From: Byssochlamys sp. IMV 00236
Taxonomy: Eukaryota > Ascomycota > Eurotiomycetes > Eurotiales > Thermoascaceae
Direction: 5' to 3'
Length of the DNA: 21,859 bases
Assembly (NCBI GenBank): GCA_001931875.2
Contig: MSJH02000113.1
Coordinates: forward strand, 1 to 21,859
Shown one piece after another: positions 1 through 8,784 of the stretch (the first letter of the stretch is position 1; every line of letters starts with the position of its first letter). The position numbers and the translations under genes are program-made. The notes beneath the pieces are model-generated. The model searched no databases. It was not told the DNA's origin and saw nothing but the letters and a program-made list of their open reading frames with translations.

Positions 1-63
1 AAAAAAAAAAAAAAAAAAAAAAGGCATTTAAATGGCAAGATACTTACTTTTTTTTTTTTGTAG
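1..63. other. poly-A start and 3' end of an intron
   Basis: The window opens with a run of 22 A. A T-rich stretch ending in TTTGTAG at 57-63 is the acceptor of the intron that precedes the first visible KDM2 exon. The upstream exon, which would carry the HxD iron-binding pair of the JmjC domain, lies outside the window. Confidence 0.6.
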
Positions 64-1137
64 GTATTCTATCACGTTCTTAGCGGACTAAAGACGTTTT
101 ACTTGGTTGAGCCAACACCCAAAAACTTGAAAAAGTACCAAAAATGGTCATCATCGCCCGATCAATCTGTTACTTTCTTTGGAGATTTAGTAAAAGAATG
201 TTACTCTATCGAACTGAAGGCTGGAAACACAATGTATGTAAAGACACTATATAAATATATGTAAACCCAACCCCCTTCTTTATATAGGTTTATTCCAACT
301 GGTTGGATCCATGCTGTTTATACACCTGAAGATGCACTTGTCATTGGTGGTAACTTTTTACACACATTCAATATCGCTACCCAGCTACGTGTCTATCAAA
401 TTGAACAAGCAACGGATGTACCCTTGAAGTTTCGGTTCCCTTACTATAAAAAACTAAACTGGTACGCTCTCGTCAAGTTTGATGAATGGTTAAAGGAGAA
501 GAAGACATTTTCTTACTTTGAACTTGAAAGTATGGCTGTCTTGGCTCTCTTCTTTGCAAATAATCTTACAGAAGACATTGGTCATGAAAAGAAGGGTGCA
601 TTGAGTCAAAGCATCAGAAATCGACACGAGATTCCAGACACAATTGAAGATCCTCTTGATTTAACCAAACGAGTGCTTGAAAATTCAAAACTGGCTTTAC
701 TTTCGATTGATATTCCACTAGCCAAGACCAGTCCAAAGAAGAAGAAGAAGAATAATCCAAAAAAGCCAAAATTGCCCAAAGATGAAGTAACTGTAGCTGA
801 TGATGAAGATGAAGAAGATACAGAAGAAACGGGAGCAGTCAAGGATGAAGAAGATGACGATTGGAATCCTAATGAGGATTATGATGATGACTATGAAGAT
901 GTGAATATTGTGAATATACCCATGCAAATGAACCATCCATCTGTTAAGCCCATAAAAAAGATCAGTCAAAGGCAAACTTTAGGAAACAGTGATGAAGATG
1001 ACATGGGAACATCCTCAGCAAGGAAGCCAACGAAGCCAATTGAAAAGAGAAAGAGGTCTGACTCATGCAGCTCTTCACAGAAAAGTACAACTGTAAAGCA
1101 AAGATTGCTTGAACGAATGTTGAATAAACGCCGTTAG
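64..1137 (+). CDS. JmjC histone lysine demethylase, KDM2/Jhd1-like (5' partial)
   Basis: Two exons are visible, 64-233 and 288-1137, separated by a 54-bp GT-AG intron that splits an ATG codon. About 339 residues are encoded. The first half is the C-terminal part of a KDM2/PHF8-class JmjC domain. It opens with VFYHVLSGLKTFYLVEP and contains IPTGWIHAVYTP, whose His (codon 310-312) is the distal Fe(II) ligand, then GGNFLHTFNI and the helical KFRFPYYKKLNWY segment typical of KDM2 proteins. The family removes methyl groups from histone H3 lysine 36 using Fe(II) and 2-oxoglutarate in the nucleus. The tail is low complexity: a Lys-rich patch (KKKKKNNPKKPK), then Asp/Glu-rich stretches and a KRKR patch that could act as nuclear localisation signals. 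The HxD ligands are upstream of the window. I see no CXXC or PHD finger in the visible part. The family call is firm; the exact substrate is inferred. Confidence 0.9.
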
Positions 1138-1279
1138 TTTCTTTTATTTTAAAAGTAGACGATGTTTTTTTTTTTGAAATTAAAATTTAGACATCCTGTT
1201 TACAAACAAAAAAGGTTGTTTAGTTTTTTAGATGAAGAAGGAGAAAAGTCAAATACAATTTATCTGCACCATGATTTAT

Positions 1280-1718
1280 TCTACTCTTAATCCATCCCTC
1301 AGGCAAGAAGTGCAGCCATCATCGGGAGATGTAGAGTGAAGGTGCCTGTGTTGTGGACTTTCTTGCCTTGGCCCCCCTTGGCTCTTTGTTTACTTGTATA
1401 CTGATAAAGGTAATCCTTATTTTTTAGCTTTGTTGGATGTTTCGCGTAATAAATACAGCATATTCCTATGTCCAGGATCTATAAACACGCACTTGCCAGT
1501 GGTATTTTGGAGTTCTTCTGTTGTCAATTTGTGTATATATGTAAATTCCTTATCGTTATTTGTAGTAAAGATTGTACCGGTGCTCCGCGAACCACTTTTG
1601 GTCGGTTCTTAGTTTTGCTTGACAACTGAGACATCAATGCCATCAGTTTCAATAACTTTGGCAAAATTCATTTCCAACGACGTTGGCTTTGAAGGTTTAA
1701 ACGATAGGTTCTTACAAA
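1280..1718 (-). pseudogene. Fanzor (TnpB-like) remnant B, RuvC-I region
   Basis: Read on the minus strand from about 1718 down, the sequence encodes FAKVIETDGIDVSVVKQN, an in-frame TAA (1609-1611), then KLTTEELQNTTGKCVFIDPG with HRNMLYLLRE following. It continues after a small frameshift with DYLYQYTSKQRAK. Each block lines up with Fanzor A in this same window (TDGVGVSVLKQN; GKSVLIDPGRRDMLY; YIYTSNQR). The Asp of IDPG (complement of 1477-1479) is the RuvC-I catalytic Asp of the TnpB/Fanzor nuclease fold. The N-terminal helical part, zinc ribbon and RuvC-III are absent. The remnant lies head-to-head with Fanzor A and is clearly diverged from it, so it is not a recent copy. The plus-strand open frame 1394-1612 is only its antisense shadow. 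Confidence 0.72.
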
Positions 1719-1799
1719 AAGTATACTCCTAAACAAGTTGAAAAACTCTTTGATTTAATCATCGAAGAAGGCTTCACTGGGATTAATGTTCGCACTGCT
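1719..1799 (+). pseudogene. Transposase helix-turn-helix scrap
   Basis: An 81-base open stretch encodes KYTPKQVEKLFDLIIEEGFT followed by GINVRTA, then runs into T-rich non-coding sequence. The pattern (YTPxQVEKLFDLIIEEG...) resembles the N-terminal homeodomain-like HTH of fungal Tc1/mariner-type transposases. It abuts the end of Fanzor remnant B with no spacer. No catalytic domain is visible, so only a 27-codon relic remains. The assignment to a transposase family is inferred from the motif alone. Confidence 0.4.
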
Positions 1800-2055
1800 T
1801 TTTTTATATTGATCTTTTTGGTTAACTTAAATCTCTTTTGACTTAAAACACTCCACATGTTGTAAACAAATTCCTGCCTTCATGATCAATTATAATTATT
1901 ATCTACAGCTAACATTTGTCATCACAAGATGTATACTCAATTGGTTGAATAAGTGCCTGAAGATTTACATTAGGACAACAGCTTGTGGTAAAAGGCTTTG
2001 ATATATCGTATAAATTAACTACATACCCAAATAAAAAAGATATACTTGGAAGTTA
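1800..2055. other. Non-coding gap before Fanzor A
   Basis: AT-rich sequence with stops in all frames. I see no conserved coding block, terminal inverted repeat or RNA gene. It may hold the degraded left end of the Fanzor A element, but no boundary can be defined by eye. Confidence 0.4.
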
Positions 2056-3758
2056 TTGATTACTCACTGTCCATTCCAAATCAACTATTCAATAATTCTT
2101 CACTCTTCTCACTGTGGAAACAAGTTACGCATGTTTTTGAACATTATCTTGAAAAAGGATGAACGAATAAAGTCAGTAAAAAACAAAATGAAGAAGAATA
2201 GCGCCTCGCAAGAAGAAGTGCCGGCTATAGTGAAGACGATCGTAGAACAATGCAACAAAGTCAAAACGTATGTTTCGTCTGGAAAGATAAACGATTTACC
2301 AAAAGACCTGCTGCCTTCCCAAGATATCGACATGATTCACGATATATTTAGCTCTTATTCTCCTAACTATCAATTTGCGAAAGGCTCGATATATTATGAC
2401 TGCAAAGTAAATGCCTTGAAGCATTTAAAAGTATTTTACAAACTATCAAGTATGTGTGAAATCCTTCAAGGAAAATAGTTTAATTGCTTTCCGCTGAGGA
2501 GGATATTCATTCCATCCTATATGACTATCGATACGCTTATCTTAAACTCGCAAATTTTGAAAAACCCTGTTACCAACCATTTGGACAAAGAAATAGTATG
2601 GGCTTCTGTTCTCAATGTCGCAGCAAAGGCAATGAATCCACAGGGTGAAAGAAAAACAATGAAGTTTAGGAGCATGCTGTTCACTGATGGTGTTGGTGTG
2701 TCTGTGTTGAAACAAAATGATGATATGAAGAAAGGCGATAGTGGTGCTGGTAGAAGAACGAAAGCAGTGGATGAAGAGGATTTCAAATATGTAGAAAAGT
2801 TGGGAAAAAAAGAGCTATTGGCTGGTGTTGGCAAGAGTGTGTTGATAGATCCTGGTCGGCGCGACATGCTATATTGCATGCATGAAGAAAGCACCATAGA
2901 AAACAGGAGGACATACATATACACAAGTAATCAAAGAACTATTAAAACAAAGTCAAGAAAATTCAAGAAGCTCTGGGAGAACTTGAAACCTGATGATGTC
3001 AGAGCTGCCGAAGTATCATTGTCAAAATGCAAATCTTCAACAGTTAATGGAGACAAGTTTGCCAAGTACCTCCAGAAAAGAGCAACAGTAACATCAGTCT
3101 TGAGTAAGTATTACGCAAATGAAGATATTCCTGCTGTAGAAACAAACTTACTGCCATTTCGAAAAATGAAGCTTTCCAGCTTTATAAATGGACAGCAAGC
3201 AGACAAGCGACTGGCCAGGAATCTGAGAATAAAGTTCGGTGATGATGCTACCCTGATAATTGGCAACTGATCTGCCGGAAATGTCAAGTTTCACGAGCCC
3301 ATTAGAGGCGTTGGAATGAGAAGGATGCTAGCTAAACAAGGGTTCAAGTTACACCTCTAATTTGTGTCCTTCATGTCTGAGTAGTGAACTTGAAAAGTTC
3401 AAAAAAGTTCAAAATCCAAGACCTTTCCAGAGAGAAGAGCATCCAACTGTAACATGTCATGGCCTTTTAAGGTGATTCGTTTCGGTGCTTATAAACCCAA
3501 CTCTTACGTTTATTATTTAGGTGCAAAAACCAACAATGTTTGGAGGCCACGACTGGTACAATTTCTCGTCATTGTCTTTGGAACCGTGATATAGTGGCCA
3601 CTTTAAATTTTAGGCACATCCTTTTTGGGCTGCGTGTAAACGGAAAAAGACCAGAACGCTTTTGCAGACTCAGCGCACCTCCTTCTATTGGCTTCAAAAG
3701 AAAGGCGACCTCATCAGCTAGTAGTAGACCAACCAAGAAAACAACCAATCCTTTGTAG
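2056..3758 (+). pseudogene. Fanzor (eukaryotic TnpB-like RNA-guided nuclease) A, near full length, broken
   Basis: Fanzors are eukaryotic relatives of TnpB, the RNA-guided nuclease of IS200/IS605 elements. Conserved sequence starts around 2075; the N-terminal start is not certain. The helical N-terminal half runs to an in-frame TAG (2476-2478), and the same frame resumes with FNCFPLRRIFIPSYMTIDT. RuvC-I follows: KSVLIDPGRRDMLYCMHEES, catalytic Asp codon 2848-2850. The bridging region FRKMKLSSFINGQQADKRLA leads to FGDDATLIIGN and a TGA (3268-3270) where the context suggests Trp. The next part is SAGNVKFHEPIRGVGMRRML. After TAA 3358-3360 a small deletion/frameshift precedes the zinc ribbon (CPSC at 3365-3376). 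A 49-bp GT-AG intron (3472-3520) joins CHGLLR to CKNQQCLEA. RuvC-III is LWNRDIVATLNFRH, Asp codon 3588-3590, then a basic tail to TAG 3758. It has three lesions, so I call it a pseudogene although all recognisable motifs persist. Confidence 0.85.
3472..3520 (+). other. Spliceosomal intron inside Fanzor A
   Basis: The 49-bp interval starts GTGATTC and ends TTATTTAG. Removing it joins AG to G, restoring an Arg codon and placing the two halves of the zinc ribbon in one frame that continues to RuvC-III. Length and sites match the host introns elsewhere in the window, so this element was adapted to a eukaryotic host before it decayed. Confidence 0.8.
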
Positions 3759-4412
3759 TTACCGCTGCATTAACCCATGATACAGGTAAGTCTTTGAACA
3801 ATAAATTCGTTTCGTCTTCAAGTTTTTAGCATGTGTCTACAAAAAAATAGAACTGTCTATTTTTTTTTTTTTTTTTTTTTTTTCATTCACTTGTCTCAAA
3901 TCTTTTTAGCGGGCGTCTCATTTATTTTAACTTATTTTTTTGTATCATCTCATTTGAGCTGTAATACAAATATAGGTAATTCTACCCGCCATTTGGCATT
4001 AGAACGACTGTAATGTCTAGATCCACGCATTTCCTTTTTTGATTATATTCGCGTCTGTAGTTGAGAATGAAATCCGATCGCTGTCGTTTACAATGACGTA
4101 TTTGCCATGATGTTTAACATACTTATGAATAATAGCTCTTTATATATAAACATATACGCTTAATATTGTTCTTTGTTGTTAGTAGAAGCAAACAATAAGA
4201 ATAACTAAATGTGTACATCCTTATGAATAAACAAGAAAAACTTTGGTTTTCCCTTTATAAAAACTTTTTATTTCTCCACTTTAATAAACAGTTCTTCTTT
4301 TCTTCTTTTCTATTTTTATTAAAGAAAAAAAAAATGTAAATGACATAGTACACTCGTCTAAAAAGAAAATGAGGATATAGCATCTAACTATTGTATAGAT
4401 CCACTATCGATC
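3759..4412. other. Gap between Fanzor A and the PP2C gene
   Basis: No coding block is recognisable. It contains a T24 run (3860-3883), further A/T homopolymers, and a potential 5' UTR/promoter for the phosphatase. A GTAAGTC donor-like site at 3786 with TTTTTAG at about 3829 could be an intron of the Fanzor 3' region. In Fanzor loci the guide (omega) RNA is usually encoded at or beyond the 3' end of the nuclease gene, so any relic of it should lie in the first few hundred bases here. I cannot see it by eye. Confidence 0.4.
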
Positions 4413-4851
4413 ATGGGACAAACACTATCTGAACCCATTGTCGAGAAATCGACTCATTCTGGAAAGAATAAACATTTATCATTTGCGTTATCCGCCATGC
4501 AAGGATGGAGATTAAGTAAAAAAGGAATTGAAACATAAAAGCGATAATAACTTATATATGCTTATAGCTATGGAGGATGCTCATTGTGCACAACTAGATT
4601 TAGATGGAACTGGAGCTTGCTTTTTTGGTGTTTATGATGGACATGGAGGTTTATATACATTTATATCATATACTGGGAAGAAGAGAAGAGAGAAACTGAA
4701 GATAATATATGCATTTAGGTTCTGCTGTTGCAAAATATACGGGAGAAAGTCTTCATCATCGTGTACGCGAGTCAGATTACTTTGACAAGAAGGAATATGC
4801 CAAGGCTTTGACAGATGCTTATATGAAATTGGATAAAGAACTTGCTGAAGG

Positions 4852-4892
<41 letters not shown>

Positions 4893-5745
4893 AAAGCAAG
4901 AAGGCGTGAATGTGGAATTGACCATATATACATAGATCAATCATTCATTTGCGATCCCTCTGGTTGTACAGCCATTACTGCTCTTATTATTCCCGAAGAG
5001 AAAGCTATCTATGCTGTATGTAAACTTTACAGAGTAATAAGAAAAGTTAAACAATAAGACTGAAATTTATCTTAGGCAAATGCAGGAGATTCAAGAGCGA
5101 TTATCAGTGTAAACGGTAAAAGCAAAGCATTGTCATATGACCACAAGCCATCTGATCCAAAGGAATCTGAGCGTATCAACAATGCTGGTGGTTTCGTAGA
5201 ATTTAATCGTGTCAATGGTAATTATGCACAAGATTGATTTAAAAATCATAATGGTCGTCTTAATATCTTTAATAGGTAACCTCGCCCTTTCTCGCGCTAT
5301 TGGAGATTTCGAGTTTAAGCAGAACAATGATTTACCACCCGAGAAGCAAGCAGTTACTTGTCATCCTGATGTTTTAGAGCACAAGATAACAGATGAAGAT
5401 GAATTTTTGGTTTTAGCGTGTGATGGTATTTGGGATTGCATGACAAACCAACAAGTGGTCAATTATATACGTGAACAACTTGCTGAAAAGACGAAATTGG
5501 ATGAGATTTGTGAGCAAATCATGGATCACTGTCTTTCACCTGATAATGATGGAGGAGGAGTTGGTTGTGATAATATGTCTATTATTATCGTAGCCATCTT
5601 GAATGGAAAGACAGAAGAAGAGTGGTATGAATGGATGGCAAGTCGTGCAGCTCCACCAAAGAAAGATGCACTTGGTAATGATATTTTATCAGATGGAAAG
5701 TTAGAAAACGAAAATGTAGCAAGTAAAGAAGAGACAAAGCCATAA
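4413..5745 (+). CDS. PP2C-type Ser/Thr phosphatase, PTC2/PTC3-like
   Basis: Six exons: 4413-4515, 4568-4648, 4719-4850, 4936-5015, 5076-5217, 5276-5745, giving about 335 residues. All five introns are GT-AG and 52-85 bp. PP2C phosphatases are Mg/Mn-dependent and dephosphorylate Ser/Thr; the PTC2/3 branch acts on stress MAP kinase and DNA-damage checkpoint substrates. Motifs in order: GWRLTMEDAH (residues 31-40), GVYDGHGG (metal-binding Asp58), [16 protein letters not shown], the CDGIWD metal site (Asp229) and GCDNMS (Asp278). The block [15 protein letters not shown] near the C-terminus is characteristic of fungal Ptc2/3. The N-terminus MGQTLSEP fits an N-myristoylation signal (Gly2, Ser6), as in the related PPM1A/B. 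The start is the first ATG and has the family N-terminus. Introns break the frame in naive translations, but no lesion is present. Confidence 0.93.
4859..4888. repeat. (AT)15 microsatellite
   Basis: Thirty bases of uninterrupted alternating A and T inside intron 3 (4851-4935) of the PP2C gene. It is likely length-polymorphic. It makes this the longest intron of the gene. Confidence 0.95.
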
Positions 5746-5812
5746 TGTCTCTCTGTTATTTCTGTCCATCTTTGTACTATGATTTTTGTTTGATTGTGTT
5801 TGCGTATACAAC

Positions 5813-5844
5813 TATATATATGTGTGTATGTGTGTATGTGTGTT
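5813..5844. repeat. TG/TATG-rich repeat
   Basis: Imperfect TGTGTGTATG units in the space between the convergent PP2C and TAD2 genes, probably in the 3' UTR of the PP2C transcript. Confidence 0.8.
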
Positions 5845-5867
5845 ATTCATATAAATATAAAAAAATC

Positions 5868-5870
<3 letters not shown>

Positions 5871-5904
<34 letters not shown>
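5871..5904. repeat. (TC)17 microsatellite abutting the TAD2 stop codon
   Basis: Thirty-four bases of perfect TC repeat on the plus strand. On the minus strand this is (GA)17, directly following the TAA stop of TAD2 with no intervening base, so the TAD2 3' UTR begins with a GA repeat. Confidence 0.95.
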
Positions 5905-5909
<5 letters not shown>

Positions 5910-6601
5910 CTTTGTTCTTTGGTGCAATTTCAGTTTTTAATACTCGATTTGCCTTCTTTCTTGGTACAGGTGCTGTTTAAGTGTTAGCTTACATAGAATA
6001 AAGAGAAACAGTTCTTACCATTTTGATTCTCTCGTACATAAAACTTCCTCAATAGCATAATGGCTTCTTCATAAAAATAGCCTCCCTTTGATTCATATCC
6101 CTTCGAATGATCTGTCTCTAATCGTGGACTTGACATCTATTATTAGTAATTATTCATTCTCGAGCATATATCTTCCTCCTTACTCTGAATGCATGTTAAA
6201 GACTGAGCCGTTTCCTCCAAATTTATCGTTGCCACAGCCAAAATAGACATGTCGTATTCCAATCTGTCTTAGTGCAGAGGCACACATAATACAAGGTTCT
6301 ACAGTGACATACAAATCTACATTGGAGAAAATAGTTGGATCATGCTCTTCTAATATTAAATCAATGGCCTCAATCTCTGCATGTCGTGTTGCCTGTTCAA
6401 TGGATCATTTGTCTGGATGAACTCGTTTTTTTAAATAGTAATATTTACATTGCATGTCTCATTGGGTCTGTTACGTCCCCTTGCAAGGATAGTCTCGTTA
6501 TTCAAAACAAAGACGCATCCTACAGGAACTTCCAAGTTATCATAAGCTTCCTGCGCTACATCAAGAGCCGCTTTCATAAATTTAGCATTGTATTGTGACA
6601 T
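5905..6601 (-). CDS. TAD2: tRNA-specific adenosine-34 deaminase, catalytic subunit TAD2/ADAT2
   Basis: Four exons read on the minus strand: 6601-6449, 6392-6184, 6128-6019, 5972-5905 (540 nt, 179 residues). Introns are 56, 55 and 46 bp. With its partner Tad3 the enzyme converts adenosine to inosine at the wobble position of several tRNAs, an essential step for decoding. The start [20 protein letters not shown] gives the family N-terminal helix, then PVGCVFV. The zinc/catalytic site is [10 protein letters not shown] (His55, proton-shuttling Glu57) and [11 protein letters not shown] (Cys85, Cys88). [19 protein letters not shown] and [20 protein letters not shown] are ADAT2 signatures, followed by a basic C-terminus. 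Exon 3 uses the acceptor at 6129, which preserves the HSDPRL reading. The gene is convergent with PP2C (159 bp apart) and divergent from the gene at 6729. Confidence 0.93.
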
Positions 6602-6728
6602 GAGCAAAATAGATTGTTTGTTTCAGTTGCCAACTGTCGGAGCTATGACCTGACGCGAAGAAAGGGAAAATCGCGCGGTTGTGAATATGCTACGCGCTTT
6701 GCACAGTTACTAGATATTCTAATAAAAT
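6602..6728. promoter_or_regulatory. Shared divergent promoter region
   Basis: Only 127 bp separate the TAD2 start codon (6601, minus) from the ATG of the next gene (6729, plus), so both promoters must lie here or overlap the genes. The middle is unusually CG-containing for this window (gacgcgaag...aaatcgcgcggttg, about 6651-6680). No factor-specific site is claimed. Confidence 0.5.
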
Positions 6729-7222
6729 ATGAAGAGTGAGCAGTCTGAAAGTGAGAGTGACCATGTTGATCAACCAACAGCAGAACAAGTTCATTTTCAG
6801 GAAAAAAAAGCCGTCTATTGAATTAGACTCACAAGTCCAAGGCCATCCTTTAGAAGCTTTAATTGTATTAGATGACAATGTCAAAACCATGATATTCATT
6901 CTTGATTGGTCATGTAAACTTCACCTTGTTGGGATCAATGAATCCGAATAGTCTATATCAGAGTGTACTCAGATGCTTATTGATATCATTGTAATGATTA
7001 GTGATGAATGTATTACTTTACAAGAAAAGAGCTTCGTGATTGAAGCATGGATTTGCCTGCTTCAAACAATGACAGTCTCTTCAAGCCAAGGTGAATGTTG
7101 CTTTTTTGGTTAGACAATCATGAGTCAACTCAAAAGTACTATTGGTAAACAAAGAGGACAAACCAATAGTTGGATTGTATCTGAAACGGATATTCAAAAA
7201 AAGACCTGGTGGATGTAAATGA
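6729..7222 (+). CDS. Unrecognised small protein gene, possibly frameshifted
   Basis: I do not recognise this protein. An ATG at 6729 opens an acidic N-terminus (MKSEQSESESDHVDQPTAEQ). The frame ends soon after an A8 run (6802-6809). One extra A there would join it to the open frame PSIELDSQVQGHPLEALIVL and on to DDNVKTMIF. A further stop or an unrecognised intron lies between about 6870 and 6985. The next frame, MLIDIIVMISDECITLQEKS, runs to 7090, where a 46-bp GT-AG intron (7091-7136) is phase-compatible with a last exon, VLLVNKEDKPIVGLYLKRIF plus a basic tail ending in TGA (7220-7222). The protein-like composition, phase-matched intron and tight placement between TAD2 and TFIIE alpha argue for a gene. 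The frame breaks leave open a sequencing error, missed introns or a pseudogene. Confidence 0.45.
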
Positions 7223-7318
7223 CTTAATGTTCGTCGGAGTGAGAATAGCTAGGAAGAAGGATATTAAAAAATATTGCACTACAATCTCCATGATGTGTAT
7301 CTTTTTTTTCTTGCTATT

Positions 7319-8784
7319 ATGGAAGTTTTGAAAGCACTTGTTGCTAGAATAGCTCGTGCATTTTATGATCCTAAATATATCGTTATTCTGGATGAATTGA
7401 ATAATGCTCCACCTAATAGCAATGGGTAAAAGAAAAAGAAAAATACAAATTCATTATAAATGACTAAACTGCCATAAAGAGTCAAGGAAGAAGATCTTGT
7501 CTTGGCTCTAAAAATAACAGCACGCGACATTCACAGAATTTGTGGTAAACTGAAAGAAGATAGGTTGATCAAGATGTGAGTTAATCTAAGAATATGATCC
7601 ATCATATATTCATACAAATGTCAGGGTGAATCGAATGGAACCAAGAAAGCCCGATCAACGCATGGTTCCTAAAACATACTATTACATTGATTACAAAGAA
7701 TTCGTAGACGTTGTTAAATGGAAAATGTATAAAATGCAGACAATTGTAAGAGATAAATTACGAACTGAATCTGAGAATAAGGGCTACGTATGCCCGACTT
7801 GTGAAAAGACATTTACACCTTTGGATGTACTCTCACTCGTTGACGTAGCCGATCAGCTATTCCATTGTGATCAGTGTGAGACTGTGCTAGTAGAAAATGA
7901 TAATGCAGAAAATGTCAAAGGAAGTCAGCAGGTACTAACAAAGCTACGAGAACAGTCTCAGCCTATCATTGCACTTCTCAAACAGACAGATTCAATTGTC
8001 ATTCCCTCGAGCTATGTCTATAAGCATGTGCCTGGTAGCAGAACGAACGGAAACAGAACAGATGACTATGAGCTTGCAACTGCTCAGGACACAGGTGCTG
8101 GTCAGGGTGATATCATTGTTGATCTACAGATGGACAACGAAGCAGCCAGACGGGCTAAGCTTGAAGAGGCTGAACAGAAAAGACAACAAAATGCTTTACC
8201 TGTTTGGCATCAGCGATCGACTATTTCCGATACTATCTTGGTGGGCACAGGTGATCGTCCAGCTGAAGCTCAGGAACAAGAGGAAGAGGATACGTTTGAA
8301 GAAGTTGGACAAACTGAAGTGGATGCAGATACTGAAGACTGTAAGTTACTATATCCTTTCTCTTGTTCGTTACTGATGATATAACTATAGATTATGCCAA
8401 ATACTACGAGAATCTAAGCAACAATATCACAGATCAGCCAGATGAAGCTATGGGTGAAGAACAGGAAACGTTTGAAACAGTCAATACGGGCGAGATAGAC
8501 ATGACTAATGATGACAGTGATGCCGAAGAAGAATTTATAGAAGATGTTCCACTTGTCTCTGGTAAAATGGGATAAATCATATTTAATGCCACTTTAAATA
8601 ACTCCATTTTATACATGTAGTCAATGGAAAGATGATACCTATAAATGAAGTACAAGAAGAAGACCAACACAATATGACGACAGATGAATACAAGGTACTA
8701 TGTGAATACAATTGTAAAAACAAGATATAAACTCTTTGATTATAGGCATACTATGAAGCATGGGAACACTGGCAAAACAGTTAA
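7319..8784 (+). CDS. TFA1: Transcription initiation factor IIE alpha subunit
   Basis: Six exons: 7319-7425, 7480-7575, 7625-8340, 8391-8561, 8621-8694, 8746-8784 (1203 nt, 400 residues). All five introns are GT-AG, 49-59 bp. TFIIE alpha recruits and stimulates TFIIH at RNA polymerase II promoters. Order of parts: an N-terminal winged helix (ALVARIARAFYDPKYIVIL ... ITARDIHRICGKLKEDRLIK), a linker helix with YYYIDYKEFVDVVKWK, and a C4 zinc ribbon with CPTC (Cys124, Cys127) and CDQC (Cys149, Cys152). A charged helix (EAARRAKLEEAEQKRQQNAL), acidic stretches, and a short C-terminal [14 protein letters not shown] tail after the last introns complete it. The ATG at 7319 is chosen because it starts the conserved winged helix and fits the phase of intron 1. 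The stop codon overlaps that of the convergent PalA gene. Confidence 0.92.
8781..8784. other. Overlapping stop codons of two convergent genes
   Basis: The palindrome TTAA provides TAA for TFIIE alpha on the plus strand (8782-8784) and TAA for the PalA/Rim20-like gene on the minus strand (8783-8781). Both C-termini are supported by conserved or phase-consistent last exons, so the two mRNAs must overlap over their entire 3' UTRs. Confidence 0.85.

Noticed and set aside
606..975. Minus-strand Ser-rich and hydrophobic open frames opposite the demethylase tail
   Set aside because: They are shadows of the Asp/Glu- and Lys-rich repeats of the real gene.
1394..1612. 72-codon plus-strand open frame
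   Set aside because: It is the antisense shadow of Fanzor remnant B. The same antisense pattern (PGSIN...) appears opposite the RuvC-I block of Fanzor A.
3831..4013. 60-codon frame with a poly-Phe run
   Set aside because: It is produced by the T24 homopolymer and has no protein-like conservation.
4842..5057. Short frames across the AT repeat as separate small genes
   Set aside because: They read through PP2C introns; splicing places the sequence in the phosphatase.
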